DNA from: Kingdonia uniflora
Lineage: Eukaryota; Streptophyta; Magnoliopsida; Ranunculales; Circaeasteraceae
DNA length: 64,000 nucleotides
Direction: 5' to 3'
Assembly (NCBI GenBank): GCA_014058105.1
Contig: JACGCM010000779.1
Coordinates: 3,286,001 to 3,350,000 of the forward strand
Part shown: piece by piece, positions 1 to 11,533 of the stretch
How positions within the stretch are numbered: position 1 is the first letter of the stretch
How the letters are laid out: every line of letters starts with the position of its first letter
Notes under the pieces: generated by a model
What the model was told of the DNA's origin: nothing
Database searches by the model: none
Seen by the model: only the letters and a program-made list of their open reading frames with translations
Program-made: the position numbers and the translations under genes

Positions 1-183
1 TCAAACATGTTTTTAGCATGTTCAAACATGATGCCTCTGACTCAAACATGTTTTGACATGTTCAAACATTAACTTTAGAATATGCCCAAAAACATATATT
101 TCTTCGCCTTCGTCTTTGAACCTCGTTCGTCCCACAAATTCCAATGAGCATCTACGAACATAATTCAAGTTCATTACTCAACA
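1..183 (-). repeat. Partial 3' LTR of copia element 1
   Basis: On the minus strand the copia coding region is followed by a short purine-rich tract ending GGGAGAC and then an LTR-like start, TGTTGAG, whose outer base lies at 183. The LTR runs off the left edge. Positions 1-75 hold short direct repeats of a CAAACATG motif. The other LTR end of this element (at 18377) also carries the TGTTGAG/CTCAACA terminus, which supports the assignment. The rest of the LTR is too decayed to align by eye. Confidence 0.55.
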
Positions 184-301
184 GTCTCCCATTTGACATC
201 AAATTTACCGTAACCCATCTCTAGATCTCAATAATGAATTGCTTGCGCTACCCAGACCTTCAACCATGACGACCCATAGAAGTTGACCATGTCGTCAACT
301 T

Positions 302-945
302 CTAGAATATTACCACCTTCGTAAACTTATCGGCCGGAATTACATCAGTATGAATCTTCTTAAGCTTCAACATACCATCCTTGAGGAGCAAGAAAATATT
401 ATGATACCGAATATAAATATGCTTGTTTCTAGAGTTAAAAACTGCATTCTTCACTAAGTGTATTGCGCTTTGACTATTGTTATACAACTTAGGAAGATGT
501 TATTCCTTGCTGAGCTCTTTCATCTACCCTTTAAGCCAAACCATATCCTTGCAAGCTTTTGTATCCACAACATATTTTGCCTCCGTCATAGGCAAACTAC
601 TATTTTCCTTAGCCTTGAAACCCAAGTAACCACACCGCTTCGTAAGGTAAATATGAAGCCACTAATGTTCCTCTTATTAATGCCATCCATCATATCAAAA
701 TCAATGAAACCATATAAGTATATCAAAGAACCGCCATAACATAATGTTATAACCTGAGTCCCTTTTAGATTCCTAAGTATCCATTTCACAACTTTCCAAT
801 GATTTTTGCTTGGATTACTGATATACCTACTAACAATTCTCACTACTTGGCCAATATCTGGTCTCGCACAAATCATAGCGTATATAATCTTACCAACCGC
901 TGATGAATAAGGAACCTTTTGCATCTCATCGTAATCCTTTGGCAT
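302..945 (-). pseudogene. Copia RNase H remnant
   Basis: Two minus-strand blocks match the end of a copia polyprotein. The block at 586-945 has the connection region (MPKDYDEMQKVPYSSAVGKI, then RPDI and ISNPSKNHW), which in live elements reads like MSKVPYASAVGSLMY. The block at 302-487 has NNSQSAIHLVKN followed by RNKHI.IRYH, the RNase H motif with the catalytic Asp of DNQSA changed to Asn. The two blocks are in different frames and separated by stops. The product would be inactive. Confidence 0.8.
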
Positions 946-1154
946 CTTCGGACAACACTGCTTTTACAATTTAAAGTGACCTCCCAATGGTGTACTAGCG
1001 GCCGTATAACTATCTATATAAAACCGCTAAAGTACTTTGCCAATGTACTCCGCTTGAGATAATTCAATTCTTGTTGCTTTCTATCTCGTGTAATATGCAT
1101 ACCAAGATCTTGTTTTGTAGCACCCAAGTCCTTCATAGAAAACTCCGTGGACAA

Positions 1155-1600
1155 CTATTCCTTCAACTTGTCAATCTCTCCTATGTCGGTACTTGCTACC
1201 AACATATTATCTGCATGCAAAAGTAGAATGATATAAAAATTTCCCGTATTCTTGATAAAACAACAGTGATCCACAGTGTATTTTAAAAAGCCATTTCTAG
1301 ACATGAACTTATCAAACTTCAAATAGCACTGTCTCGGCATTTGTTTTAAACCATATATGCTCTCCGTGAGCCTGCATACTAAATCTTTTTTCCCTTTGAT
1401 TGCATACTCTTTTGGCTGCTTCATATAGATTTCATCATCAAGATCACCATGAAGAAATACTGTCTTGATATCAAGATGCTCAATATGTAAATCTTCTACT
1501 GCAACTATATTCATCACAACTCGAATAGTAGACATCTCCACAACATGAGCAAATATCTCACCAAAATCAATACTTACTTTCATCTCATGTCTAACCTTGA
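1155..1600 (-). pseudogene. Copia reverse transcriptase remnant
   Basis: This minus-strand reading frame shows copia RT hallmarks: LDIKTVFLHGDLDDEIYMKQP, a QPKEY stretch and YGLKQMPRQC. The catalytic YVDDM box has decayed to HADNM: the first Asp is kept, the second is Asn and the Tyr is lost. This RT must be dead. The N-terminal part of the domain (1600-2100) is present only as stop-ridden fragments. Confidence 0.85.
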
Positions 1601-2326
1601 ATCTCTTTGAACCATCAGATTCCTACTTTAGTCTCTATACCGACTTGTTGTACAATGCTCTCTTCCCTTTCGGCAACTAAACTAAGTCCCAAGTTTGATT
1701 TATTGACAATGACTGTATCCCATCATCCATAACAAGCTCCGACTTGCTCTTGGCTTCCATATCTAAAGCCTCATTGTAGCTATCCAGTTTACCACCATCC
1801 ATAAATAAGTAGTAACACGGGAAGTTAACGTACATTGCTAAAGGCCTTGCATCTCTCGGTTCCTTTTGAAGTACTATTAGAATGTCTAGATCATTAGGTT
1901 TCTGGTATTAATCTGGTGCATCGGACTCAATCATGACTTATACTTCAATCTCTCGATAGGGTTCAAATTCAATGTCGATACTTTCTGTTGCTTCACCTCG
2001 ACTCCTTTATATAGTCCTTTAAAGTATATATATATAACTTACTCATTGAATGTAGCATTTCTGCTTCAGTTGACTTTCGGAGTCTTCACATCCCAAAATT
2101 GGTATACAAACTCATTACCACCATATTGAATGAATATGTACTTCGTTGATTTTGAATCCAACTTGGTTATATATGAAGTATCCAACGCATATGAGGTACA
2201 ACTGAAAATATGCAAGAGTGAAAGGTTTACCTCTTTACTAGTCTATGCATCTTCAGGCAATCCAAAGTCCAAAGTCATCGAATGCCCTTTGTTTATCAAG
2301 TACACCGTCATCCTAACCGAATTCAC

Positions 2327-2533
2327 CTAAAAACCTTTTGACAACCCTGCATTAAGTATCATACTTCTTGTTTTCTCGTTTAAGGCTCGATTCATGTGTT
2401 CTGCAACACCATTTTGTTGTGGTGTTCCAAGAATAGTCTTTAGTCGCTTAATCCCATTAGATGCGCAATAGTAATCAAACTCATTACTACAGTACTCACC
2501 CCTATTATCTGACCTAAGACACTTTCGTTTCAA
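2327..2533 (-). pseudogene. Copia integrase core remnant
   Basis: This minus-strand frame reads RSDNRGEYCSNEFDYYC, TPQQNGVAEHMNR and ARSML-like text. It is the second half of the copia integrase core, with the Asp of SDNGGEY and the Glu of GVAERMNR both still present. The first catalytic Asp lies beyond the open segment, around 2540-2700, where only broken frames remain. Confidence 0.85.
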
Positions 2534-2766
2534 GCTAGTTTCTATTTCAACTAGAGCCTTCTACTTCTTTAACCTATCAAACACATATCCGATTTGTTCT
2601 TCACAAAGTAGACACACAGTTTACGAGTTGTATCATCAATAAAAGTAACATTATAACAAGATTTACCAAGAGAAGACTCCCTGGTTGGCCCCCATACATC
2701 TGTATGAACAAGATCCAACTTGTTAAATTTTCTTAACCTTCCAGTTTTAGAGAAACTAATCTTCTT

Positions 2767-2955
2767 TTATTTTGCGAGAACACACTCTTCACAAAACTTA
2801 AGATCAACCTCGTCAAGACCTTCTAGTTTTCCCTTAGTTACCATCATCTTCATCACTTTTATATTCGTGTAACCGAGTTGTTTGTACAATATATTTGTAT
2901 CAATCCCCAGAGTGGTTGCACAAATAGTTAAAACTATGCTTTGAGTTGTATACAA
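2767..2955 (-). pseudogene. Copia pre-integrase zinc domain remnant
   Basis: This minus-strand frame ends with LEGLDEVDLKFCEECVLAK, the usual C-terminal text of the copia gag_pre-integrase zinc domain (CxxC followed by K). The HLGH histidine motif has decayed to QLGY, so zinc binding is probably lost. Confidence 0.75.
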
Positions 2956-3229
2956 TGTTCCTTACCTTAAGCCCTGAGCTACAACAATAGCTCATTTTGT
3001 GACCTTTCATAAATTATCAACAAAAATTTTGTTACCTTTCATAAATTATAAAAAAAATGCTTACATATTCACATCCGCCAATTGGCTAACCGAGATAAGG
3101 TTACACCCTAATTTAGGTACAAGTCAGACATTCTTCAAAATCAACGTCACCCCCGAAAACAACTTCAACTAAACATTTCCCTTTCGAGTAATATTGGACA
3201 CACTCTTATGTGAAGACCGTACCAAAGAC

Positions 3230-3489
3230 GCCTTTAACAATATTGGTTAGGAAACCTATAATTGTAGTAGCATGGAATGAGGCACCCAAATAAATAATTT
3301 ATGACTCGTTAACATCGTGGCACGAATGAAGTAAAGCTTCCTCAGAACTAACCTCCTCAGTGAGATTCATTAAATCTTTCTTCTCATCATGATCATTCAT
3401 GGGAGCATTACAATCACGTCTGAAGTGACCCTTCCTTCCTCAACTCTAACATGCACCGGGCGACTTGAATTTTCCCCTCGACTGCGTAC
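3230..3489 (-). pseudogene. Copia Gag zinc knuckle and protease start
   Basis: Read from 3489 down on the minus strand, this gives the end of copia Gag with a CCHC-type knuckle remnant (GxxGHFRRDC at about 3400-3445). A protease-like GASFHAT follows, derived from the usual DSGASxHxT. The frame is broken. Element A is inserted just upstream of the knuckle. Confidence 0.65.
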
Positions 3490-4085
3490 TGTAAGGACCT
3501 GATTTCGTATAGCTCGAACTAGCTTGAAATTGATCCTTACACCAAGAACTACTATGCCAAGAATTAAATAAGAGATAACACTTGACACAGGGATTTAGCG
3601 TGGAAAACCTGTGAATAGGTAAAAACCACGACCTCGAGTTGAGGATTTTGTTAAAGTTGAATTATTGCTTGAGTGAGTGAGAGAATCTGACTACAAGAGT
3701 TAATGTAAAAAAAATAGCTAGAGATTGGATAATTGTATGTATCAAATTGTCTCTTTACCCTTCTTCCTCTCTTATTTCCTTAGGAGCTCTGCCCTTTTAT
3801 AGAACCTGCTCTCAACTTGACATCGTACTTGAACATGTTCTCCTGAAAGTGGGAATCATGGGCAGTTGAATGTGTAACTACTAGCTCGTGGGAGACAGGT
3901 GTATGTTGACTTGTTCTATTTACATCTGTTGTGGATGATCCATGCTCTGTTTAAGTTCGTGGTCGATGAGTAACTGTTAGCATGTTTATTTATGTGCGAG
4001 TCTTGTACTGGATAAGATCGAGTCTTCTGGAGCTCGAAGTATATATGAGGTCTAGTGTCCATAGCTTGAGGGATAAGTCCCTACA
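3490..4085 (-). repeat. 3' LTR of element A
   Basis: This 596-bp direct repeat matches 17047-17659. It starts TGTAAGGACC and ends CCCTACA on the plus strand. It contains the block GTGGAAAACC..ATAGGTAAAAACCACGACCTCG (written here in part), which recurs in the LTRs of B, C and D. Confidence 0.93.
3795..3802 (-). promoter_or_regulatory. LTR TATA box, element A 3' LTR
   Basis: The minus strand reads CTATAAAAGGGC inside the LTR, a good plant TATA box. The same site is in the other LTR (17369-17376), where it would drive the element's genomic transcript towards gag. Confidence 0.6.
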
Positions 4086-4101
4086 ATTGCCCCCTCGCAA
4101 C
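4086..4101 (-). other. Polypurine tract of element A
   Basis: Directly inside the 3' LTR the minus strand reads GCGAGGGGGCAAT. This is the expected primer site for plus-strand DNA synthesis. The same purine run adjoins the LTRs of B (46188-46202) and C (51057-51070). Confidence 0.75.
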
Positions 4102-4359
4102 TGAAGTCACGTGTGGCTTTAGTTGAGAAAAACCCAAAAACTCGGACCTTATGATGACGTAAGCGACGCTTGAAAAATTAAACGTCAATATTAAAGAGTA
4201 TGTTGTCATTATGACGCGTGAGTGCTGTAGGCAGATTGCTAGTTTTCCCGAGCGGATGACTATTTGGGGAAACAACTTGCATTAAATGCAGAATCGCTAT
4301 AAATAGTGGTCAGATTTGATCGCCGAATAACCTGCAACACATCTTCGCTGCAAAGAAAA

Positions 4360-4800
4360 ATAAACATGTCTTTTTTGTATGGGTGAGAAAAAAATATGAG
4401 TTTTTTGGAAGCGTACCTTTACAACATCATGGTTAAGATGAGGAATCAAGTGTATCTTACCTGGTTTTCTTTCATCATGGAGGGATTCCGGATATGGTTT
4501 TGTGGCTATCAGAGTAGGGAGACTCCCTTTGCTATTTTGTTGAAGGAGTCTTGTTTGAAATATTTTTGGGTATTACGTAGCGTCCGATTTAGCGGCCGGG
4601 GTGTATGCGATGGCAAATCACTGGTCTCTTTTGACGTTCTGATTTCTAAGGTAGGAGTCTTCTTCAATCTCCACAAACTCCAGGTTAGTGGGGATAAGGA
4701 GGAAGAGACGGCGGTGGTGGAGGTGGAATATGGATTGCTTCTTTCGGTACCATCGTCTTTTCTTTTAATTCTTCCTACAGGGAAATGAAGGGGAAAGAGG
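4360..4800 (+). pseudogene. Antisense ORF as1 region, element A (decayed)
   Basis: This open stretch (longest frame 4396-4788, 130 codons) occupies the place where B (45574-45897), C (about 51241-51560) and D (27569-27898) carry antisense ORF as1, just inside the 3' LTR and opposite to gag-pol. The ORF product here has no clear likeness to as1. Only its later part, around 4690-4740 with a GAGGAAGAGACGGCGGTGG stretch, resembles the matching part of C at 51640-51690. I treat it as a rearranged or heavily mutated copy. Confidence 0.35.
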
Positions 4801-4919
4801 TGTTTGACCTGTTGCAGTCTTGAAATTTTTGAGTTGTGGCTGAGGTTTGTCTGGAAGATCAGCATTATCTTGTCAACGAGAAAAAAACTAGAGACCTGTC
4901 CTCGTGTTTGAGAAAGCAT

Positions 4920-5345
4920 TTATAATATCGAGCTTCTAAAAGCTTAAGTCTATAATTGTAAAGCAACGCTGTAGGGGTAGTCCTCTAACCAACTTGTTAG
5001 ATAAAAATTGAGCGTAATAAAAGAATATTTTGTTTGTTTCTTACTAGCAAAAAGTTGAAATAGTCAACATGTCATCGAGCTGTACATAATATGGGAGTGA
5101 ATAGTTGGTGGGATAACATAACTTATCCTACCTCGTAAATAAATCGAGCTTAACAGATGTAAACATAAAGCTCAAAATATAAACTTTAGAGAGCTCGATT
5201 AAGCACGAAAAGATAATAGTAAGTAGTTCGAACTCGGGAAGAATGGGTTATAGAAACTAAAATACGTTGCGTATAGTCAATCGAAAAATTACTCCTGTTT
5301 AACTTAACAGTATAAAAGTGTAACTTATTCTTTAAGAAGGTTATT
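4920..5345. other. Element A interior, no gene seen
   Basis: AT-rich sequence between antisense ORFs. It has no open frame of note on either strand and probably corresponds to intron or spacer of the antisense transcription unit. Confidence 0.5.
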
Positions 5346-5349
5346 CATA

Positions 5350-5710
5350 AAAGACTCGCTCTCAGAGAGCTGTTGAAGCGCGTGCATTGAACGACTTGCG
5401 CTTAGCATTCAAGATTGATGAAATAAGGGAAGCTATTTTCGGGCAGCAAGGTTATGATGCGGTTCTGCTCGAAACCTGAGCGAACTATGAGGGTAAGGCT
5501 GATGTAGAAATGGGCAAGGAAATGAACTGCGTGTACTGGTCTGAGTCCATGCGTACCTGTTGGCGGTCTGTTGAAGATCGCAAAAAGTTCGTCCTGATGA
5601 TGGTCAGGGAGGAGATCATCAATGAGGATAGGGATATCGCCTCAGGGCTAGGTGTTGTTGGGTACACCGGTTATTTCAAATGCAAGTATCTTGGGGATTG
5701 GAGTGATTGA
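5350..5710 (+). pseudogene. Antisense ORF as2, element A
   Basis: This reading frame aligns with as2 of B (44418-44699), C (52531-52824) and E (49943-50254). It shares TRSQR near the start, an IFG..GYDA core and a helical acidic tail (REEIINED). One in-frame TGA interrupts it at about 5478, followed by an open 66-codon frame from 5510. The product is small (about 100-120 residues), mostly helical and acidic, with no family I recognise. It lies opposite to gag-pol, upstream of as3 on the same strand, so it could be a leading exon of the same transcript or a separate gene. Confidence 0.5.
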
Positions 5711-5989
5711 CTGTTGTATTTTTGAATTTTTGAAATGTAACTGCCCTAATTTACTTGAAGAAAACTCTGTTCACGAAAATAGGCTATGACTAGAATTGTT
5801 GTTGAATTGATGATTTTGAATTTGTGTTGCTAACTGATATTGACGTTAAAGTCAAGGTGTATAAGTAGGGCAAACAAATGTACGTGAAATTTTAAAGTCG
5901 ATAATTCAGAATCATGAGTTTGGGGCATTGTGAAAAGAATGGGACAAGAGGCTGAGAGATACGCTAAAGTATATTATTTGGTGTAATGA

Positions 5990-6395
5990 TGGGAAGGTGG
6001 TTTCACCGAAGCTGTACGACACGTCTGACAGGTTCAGACGAATAGACGGCTCGGTTCAGGAAGCGAGGGTTGCTTATTGGAAAATTCCAAACCACCAGCG
6101 GTTCGGGGAAAGGTGCATAAGTACCCCCTCTCCGAACACAAAAAACAAGAAAAAGAATAGAAGGGTTATAGAGAGAGAGATCTCAACTGACGATTCCATT
6201 ACCGCCGAAGGAGGAAAGGATAAGAGGAAAGCAGTGACTAGGAGTCTCAATTGCAAACTACAAGAAGAGGCTAAGATCGAGGAGGTTTTTAAGAAGTTGC
6301 AGAAATTGAGCAAACTGGTGCGGACCAACGTTGTAGACTCTCACTCGGGTGCTGAAGGTAAGTCTGTCTTTGGGTTTACAAGAATTTTTGTATAA
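5990..6395 (+). pseudogene. Basic antisense exon, element A
   Basis: This open frame of 132 codons contains LYDTSDRFRRIDGSVQEAR and then a run rich in Lys and Arg (NTKNKKKNRRV). It aligns loosely with the basic exon of B (43658-44086), which reads KRYKTSGMDRRKDASVPKLR. In B, C and E this exon ends at a GTTAGT donor before as3. The basic run could act as a nuclear localisation signal, which is inference. Confidence 0.4.
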
Positions 6396-6625
6396 AAATT
6401 TTATTGTGTCGGGATAAGGATGTAATACCTACCCAAACACAAAAAATAAAATAAAAATAAAAATGGGAGTAATGATCGTGGGGCGATACAAATCGTTTTG
6501 TGACAGTTTTTGTTTGTAGAAGTGATCTAGTAGTGCGAGATAAAAATTGATATATATACCTCGACCTATCTGTAGGTTTTGTTAGACCAGCGTCTTGTAA
6601 AGTAGACCCTATACTATAGATAAGT

Positions 6626-9600
6626 ATGGTTTCAACTTCCGGTTGTGCAAAGGCTGATAGAGTAGACCTCGTAGGGCATTTATCTCCCGTCATTGGAGTA
6701 GGGGATGAGGAGGATACTGTAGCCGAATTGGTAGAATGGCCTCGTCTGAAGAGTTCTCGAGTTGAATACCCAACAGGTTCTAGTCGGTTTAGAGAGTTCT
6801 GTAAGGCTAAAAGTAGTATAGATGGGATTTGGGGGCACGCCTTCGGATATAGGGGTAATTTCTTTAGGACTTGCAGTGTCAATCAAGGAGGGGATTACCT
6901 ATATTTGCTGCCTGATTTGGCTAAAGAAAAGAAGTGCAAGCGCTTGGGGGACGAAGTGTCCTTGGAGTATGTTTAAGGCGCGGTGGGATAGTCGAACTAA
7001 TGGTTTTTGTTGTTATTTAGCCCAGTTCGACTATGGGTTGACGCTATCTTTGAGCAATTTGGCTAAGAGTGTTATGAATATGATTGGGGCTTGCCCGGCG
7101 CAACTGAATTGTAATTTTTGGGAAGTTATCCTTGTATGGGAAACCCTTAATGGGATATGGGCTGCATCTGGTAGTGGGAGGAGGATTACTGCCAAGGATT
7201 TTCTGGAGTACTATGCTGTGAAATATGTCACAGCAACTGATGGTACATATCTCTCTTCTAGTTCATCAAGACCATGCTTCTTTGACCTGTCTTTAGCAGG
7301 GCGAGTGTAGAACGACAGCCTTTTATGGGTGTCTGGTGAATGTTTTCAGCGGTCTAATGAGGAACCCCTGGAACTTAATAATAGAACTATAACAAAGGGT
7401 AAGTATACCATTGAAAATCAAACTATCATTTGTATGTTGAACTATATTTCTATAGTTGATTTGTATCTTATGTTGTCGACCTTTTATGCAGGAATTAGCT
7501 GCAAAGTTTCGAGGAAGGAATCCTTTATAGACGCCGTTGCCAAGGAAGGTACTGTGCTCGAAGCTGTTATCAAAGAGTTAGAGATAAGTAGGTTCAAAAG
7601 GGTAGCTAGTGAGGACAACAAGGTCAGGAGATCTCAAGCGAGCAGGAAAATGGCTGGGAAAACTCCAGGCTCTATGGAAGAGAAATTGTGAACTCCCAAA
7701 CTTAAAACTCCCTTAAAGCTTGTACGGCTCAATGAAATGCCAGATGGGCCAGTGGACATGGTCACTATCTCCAGCACTGTTGTACAGAACCTTCCGAAGA
7801 GGAAGGCAATAAAAAGGGGGGCCGCTTCTCGTTCTGTTACGTCGGACATTTTGGACGATTGCAGTATGAGGAGGAAGGTAACTTCTCCCACAAAGTCGTA
7901 GGTACTGTTAGAGGAAAGCGATAAGATCGTTGAGGGGGCAGACTTGAGGCCGCGTTTTGAGGTTGAAGCTGGTCTCCTTAAGGAACAATATCTAGCTAAT
8001 GCTCGAGAGAAGATGGCTGCTATTGTGGATGATGAGTTTAAGAAGGTTAGTAAATAGTTGGTTTTGTCGAGTTGTTTTGTTGCTCGAGCAAACTTATTTC
8101 TTTTTGCAGTTTGTTCGTGCTCTGAGGGGGGTACGGCTTGGTCTCCAGGATAGGTTGATTGAGCTGGAACGAAGGATCTCCCAGCTTGAGGGAGAAAAAA
8201 ACTAGTTTGAAGAGAAACTGACTCGGGAGAGGGGAGCTTTTCAGTTGGAGCTAGAGAAAGAAAGGGAAGTTGCTGCCCTAAACCTGAAGGAAGTTAGGGT
8301 CAAAAGTGTAGCTGTCAGAACGATTGGTTACCGCATCTACTACTTCTCATAACAACCTTACAGGGAAACTCTACCAGCTGAGGTATACAAAGGCGGAGAG
8401 ATTTTGGCATTTAGCAAAGGGAATTATGAGGAGAAGGAAATTATGGATGAAGAGGAGATTGAGGATATGGAGGATGGTCTGAATGTTGCTGAAAAGACCA
8501 CTGTCGATAATCAGGAAACTATTGATCAGGTAGGATGATCGTGTAATGTAACATTGGTTATGAAACATGAACTCGAGCTTTGTAATATTTCTCTGTTGTT
8601 TGATGCAAAAAACGTTTTGCTTATGAAACTCTGTATTGTAGGAGATAGCAAGCTCGCGCCTCAGAGTTGTGGACTTAGAGGGCCTGCTTGAAGTGGAGAA
8701 AAAATCCTCTGCTGAATTGCAGGTTAGATAATTCAGATAAATTAATAACTAGATGATCAAGAATTTAATAGAAGAAGGGATATGTACCTTGTAAGTTTAT
8801 TCTAGTCTAGGATGTTGTGTGTATGTACACTCTATTTTGTGACCAAAACTTGTTTCTTGGTCGGTAGGCCAAGGAGACATTGGCTGTCGTGAGCTTGCTT
8901 TGTTATGTAAGTTTGTCAGTATGCTTCTGTCGATCTGTTTCCCAATTAGGTACTGATGTTGTGAGTTCCTGCTAACTGTTATGCAGAAGGAGCTAGACGT
9001 TTCTAGAGAGAGAGAAAAGTAGACTCTTTTGTATAATGCTGAGTATGCGACTGAATATGGGGCTTTGATCTCTGAGTATGAAGATCGATTAGATGATAAT
9101 GGGAAGCTTTCTTTAAAGCTCAAAGAAGCTATGAGACAAGTCAAGGATAAGACTGCAACAACTTTGAGCAGGGATTTGGCTTTGAATTAACTTACCAACA
9201 AACTTGCTGAGTTGAAGGAAAAAGCTACGTCAGGTTCTCGGCACGAGGCTGAGTTAGGTGAAAATCATATTAGAGCGTTAAATGATGAGATATATGATAT
9301 GAAATATAACATTCGTACTCTGAACGAGCAGTTGTTGAAGAGAGAGATCGACCTAGATACTGTGCGAACTAACTCTGCTGTGTCTGAAGCCAATTTTGAA
9401 AAATTTAGCAGTAGTATTGTGGGAAAAGATCTAGAATTACGTAACTCTGCACAAATATGTGATAGTTTGATTGCCAGGTTAGATCGTTGAAGGCTGATTT
9501 ATGTCGTTTAAAAGGGAAAGAAGCTCAGAGCAGGGCTGATTTAGCAGAGGTTCAAGCCAAGAACAGAAGTTTGGTGGAAGAGTTGGCCCACGCTTGCGGA

Positions 9601-10389
9601 AACGTGAGGAGGACTGTGCAACATGATAAGGAGATGAATGAAAGAATTAATCAACTCTGTGCTCAAATTTCTGAATTGGAGCGGGAATTACGTGTACGTG
9701 AAATGAAGTATCGTAAAAATCTCAAATTTAAATTGGATAAAAAGGATGGTAAAAAAGAAGAGTTAGTGGAGATGAAGGAATTTGAATTGCGTGTACGTGA
9801 GATGAAGGAATTTCTTCGTCAAAAAGAAGAGTTAGTGGAAAATATGAGTATTGATCTCACAAATTCTTGGCAGAAGTCGATAGATCTTTCAAGACAGATG
9901 AGTGAACAAATTGATCTATTAACAGCTTAACTGGATAAATTGAAAGCTCGTCATTTGAAGGATAACAAGCGCGCTGCTGTTACTCACCAATCCTTTAAGG
10001 AACTAGTAGTTCATAAACAAGAAAAGTGTGATGGTGAAGCTTTGCATCAATGGCAATTAAGTGCATTGGTTGCAATTTTTGTTGAGGAAATAAAATTCTT
10101 GCAGGTTGAGAGAGATTTGATGTAAGATTGCTTCTCAGGGAGGACTTGTGTATGTAAACTCGATATCTCGAGCATAGATCCAATTGGGGATATGGATCGT
10201 GGTATTGGGGCCACGACGGCTGAACAGATAGCTCGAGGGAGAGAAATTCTTGTTGAACGAGCTTTATAATATATGGCATCCAGGACTGAAATAGGGGGAA
10301 GCTAGAGTGCAGTCTCTCCTACTCCTCATGTGGGAGGAAGGTCGACTGCTCTCCCATCAAGAAAATCCAGCAGAATTAAAAAGAAATAG
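6626..10389 (+). pseudogene. Antisense gene as3 (Transposase_28-like, coiled coil), element A
   Basis: Five exons can be read: 6626-7398, 7492-8045, 8110-8529, 8642-8722 and 8987-10389, each bounded by GT/AG. After allowing for one single-base shift in exon 1 the phases are 1, 0, 0, 0. Exon 1 has YPTGSSRFREFCKAK followed by LAQFDYGLTLSLSNLAKSVM and GACPAQLN, which resembles the Pfam putative gypsy-type transposon domain (Transposase_28). Exons 3-5 are long heptad-type coiled coil, ending in a basic SSRIKKK tail. Damage: stops in exons 1 (TGG to TAG), 2, 3 and 5, and a frame slip near 9487. It runs opposite to the element's gag-pol. Confidence 0.8.
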
Positions 10390-10615
10390 ACTTGAATTCT
10401 GATAATGAGTACCTTTTGTAATTAGCAGATGTTGATGCTTCAGTGCTCGATGTAGGCCTTTGAAAGGAGCGTTGAATTTGAAATATTGATATGAGAAACT
10501 AATATTTCCACACCTGCAGTAGATGTTATTCTCTGGTTTGACCCATTGAATTAGAAGAAGTCCGTGAGTGTAGAAGTAAGTATTATTTGCGCTTCAACCC
10601 ATGGACTTTTAGGGA

Positions 10616-11533
10616 GGCTTAACGGCATTGAGCAATTTTTTTTTTAGGCGTGTTATCTTCAGGCTAAGAGGTTCATTATGGCCCCCGCCTTCAGATGTAT
10701 GAGTATCCTCAGGAGTTAGGCTAGTATTATCTATGCCATTACCAATGTTGGATGTCGGAGCTTAGCGGCAGCGAGCAAGTTTTTTCCTCACTCGTACTTT
10801 AGGCTTGTTATCTTCAAGCTAAGAGGTTCGTTATGGCCCCTGCCTTCAGATGTATGAGTATTCTTAGGAGTTAGGCCAGTATTATCTACGCTATTACCAA
10901 TGTTGGATGTTAGAGCTTAGCGACAGAGAATAAGTTTTTTCCTCACTCGTGCTTTAGGCTTGTTATCTTCAGGCTAAGAGGTTCGTTATGGCCCCCGTCT
11001 TCAGATGTATGAGTATCCTCAGGAGTTAGGCTAGTATTATTTATGCCATTACCAATGTTGGATGTTGGAACTTAGCGGCAGCGAGCAAGTTTTTTCCTCA
11101 CTCGTACTTTAGGCTTATTATCTTCAGGCTAAGAGGTTAGTTATGGCCCCCGCCTTCGGATGTATGAGTATCCTCAGGAGTTAGGCTAGTATTATCTATG
11201 CCATTACCAATGTTGGATGCTGGAGCTTAGTGACAGCGAACAAGTTTTTTCCTCACTCGTGTTTTAAGCTTGTTATCTTCAGGCTAAGAGGTTCGTTATG
11301 GCCCCCGCCTTTAGATGTATAAGTATCCTCAAGAGTTATGCTAGTATTTTCTGTGCCATTACCAATGTTGGATGTTGGAGCTTAGCGGCAACGAGCAAGT
11401 TTTTTTCTCACTCGTGCTTTAAGCTTGTTATCTTCAGGCTAAGAGGTTCGTTATGGCCCCCGCCTTCAGATGTATGAGTATCCTTTGGAGTTAAGCTAGT
11501 ATTATCTATGTAATTACCAATGTTGGATGTTGT
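10616..11533. repeat. 155-bp tandem array, element A
   Basis: About six copies of a 155-bp unit. The phrase ACCAATGTTGGATG occurs at 10741, 10896, 11051, 11206, 11361 and 11516, exactly 155 bp apart each time. Units differ by only a few substitutions. The array sits between the antisense gene end and the integrase end. Integrase breaks off at its edge. Confidence 0.95.

Larger units (their letters stand above)
1..3489 (-). mobile_element. Copia element 1, pol half
   Basis: This is the left part of an old Ty1/copia retrotransposon on the minus strand. Read on the minus strand from 3489 downwards it gives a Gag zinc knuckle, a protease remnant, the pre-integrase zinc region, integrase, reverse transcriptase and RNase H, in copia order (integrase before RT). 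The frame is broken many times. It continues at 17660 with the N-terminal part of gag. The interruption is Tat element A, flanked on both sides by CGTAC (3485-3489 and 17660-17664). Confidence 0.85.

Noticed and set aside
1..75. Short CAAACATG direct repeats that might be a CRISPR or satellite
   Set aside because: The repeats are too few, too short and irregular, and they fall in a copia LTR.
4509..4919. Minus-strand open frame of 136 codons inside element A
   Set aside because: It lies opposite the plus-strand as1 region, has no recognisable motif, and is not kept in B or C. It is probably a chance frame.
6376..6882. Minus-strand open frame of 168 codons in element A
   Set aside because: It is the complement of as3 exon 1, which is supported by homology to B, C and E.
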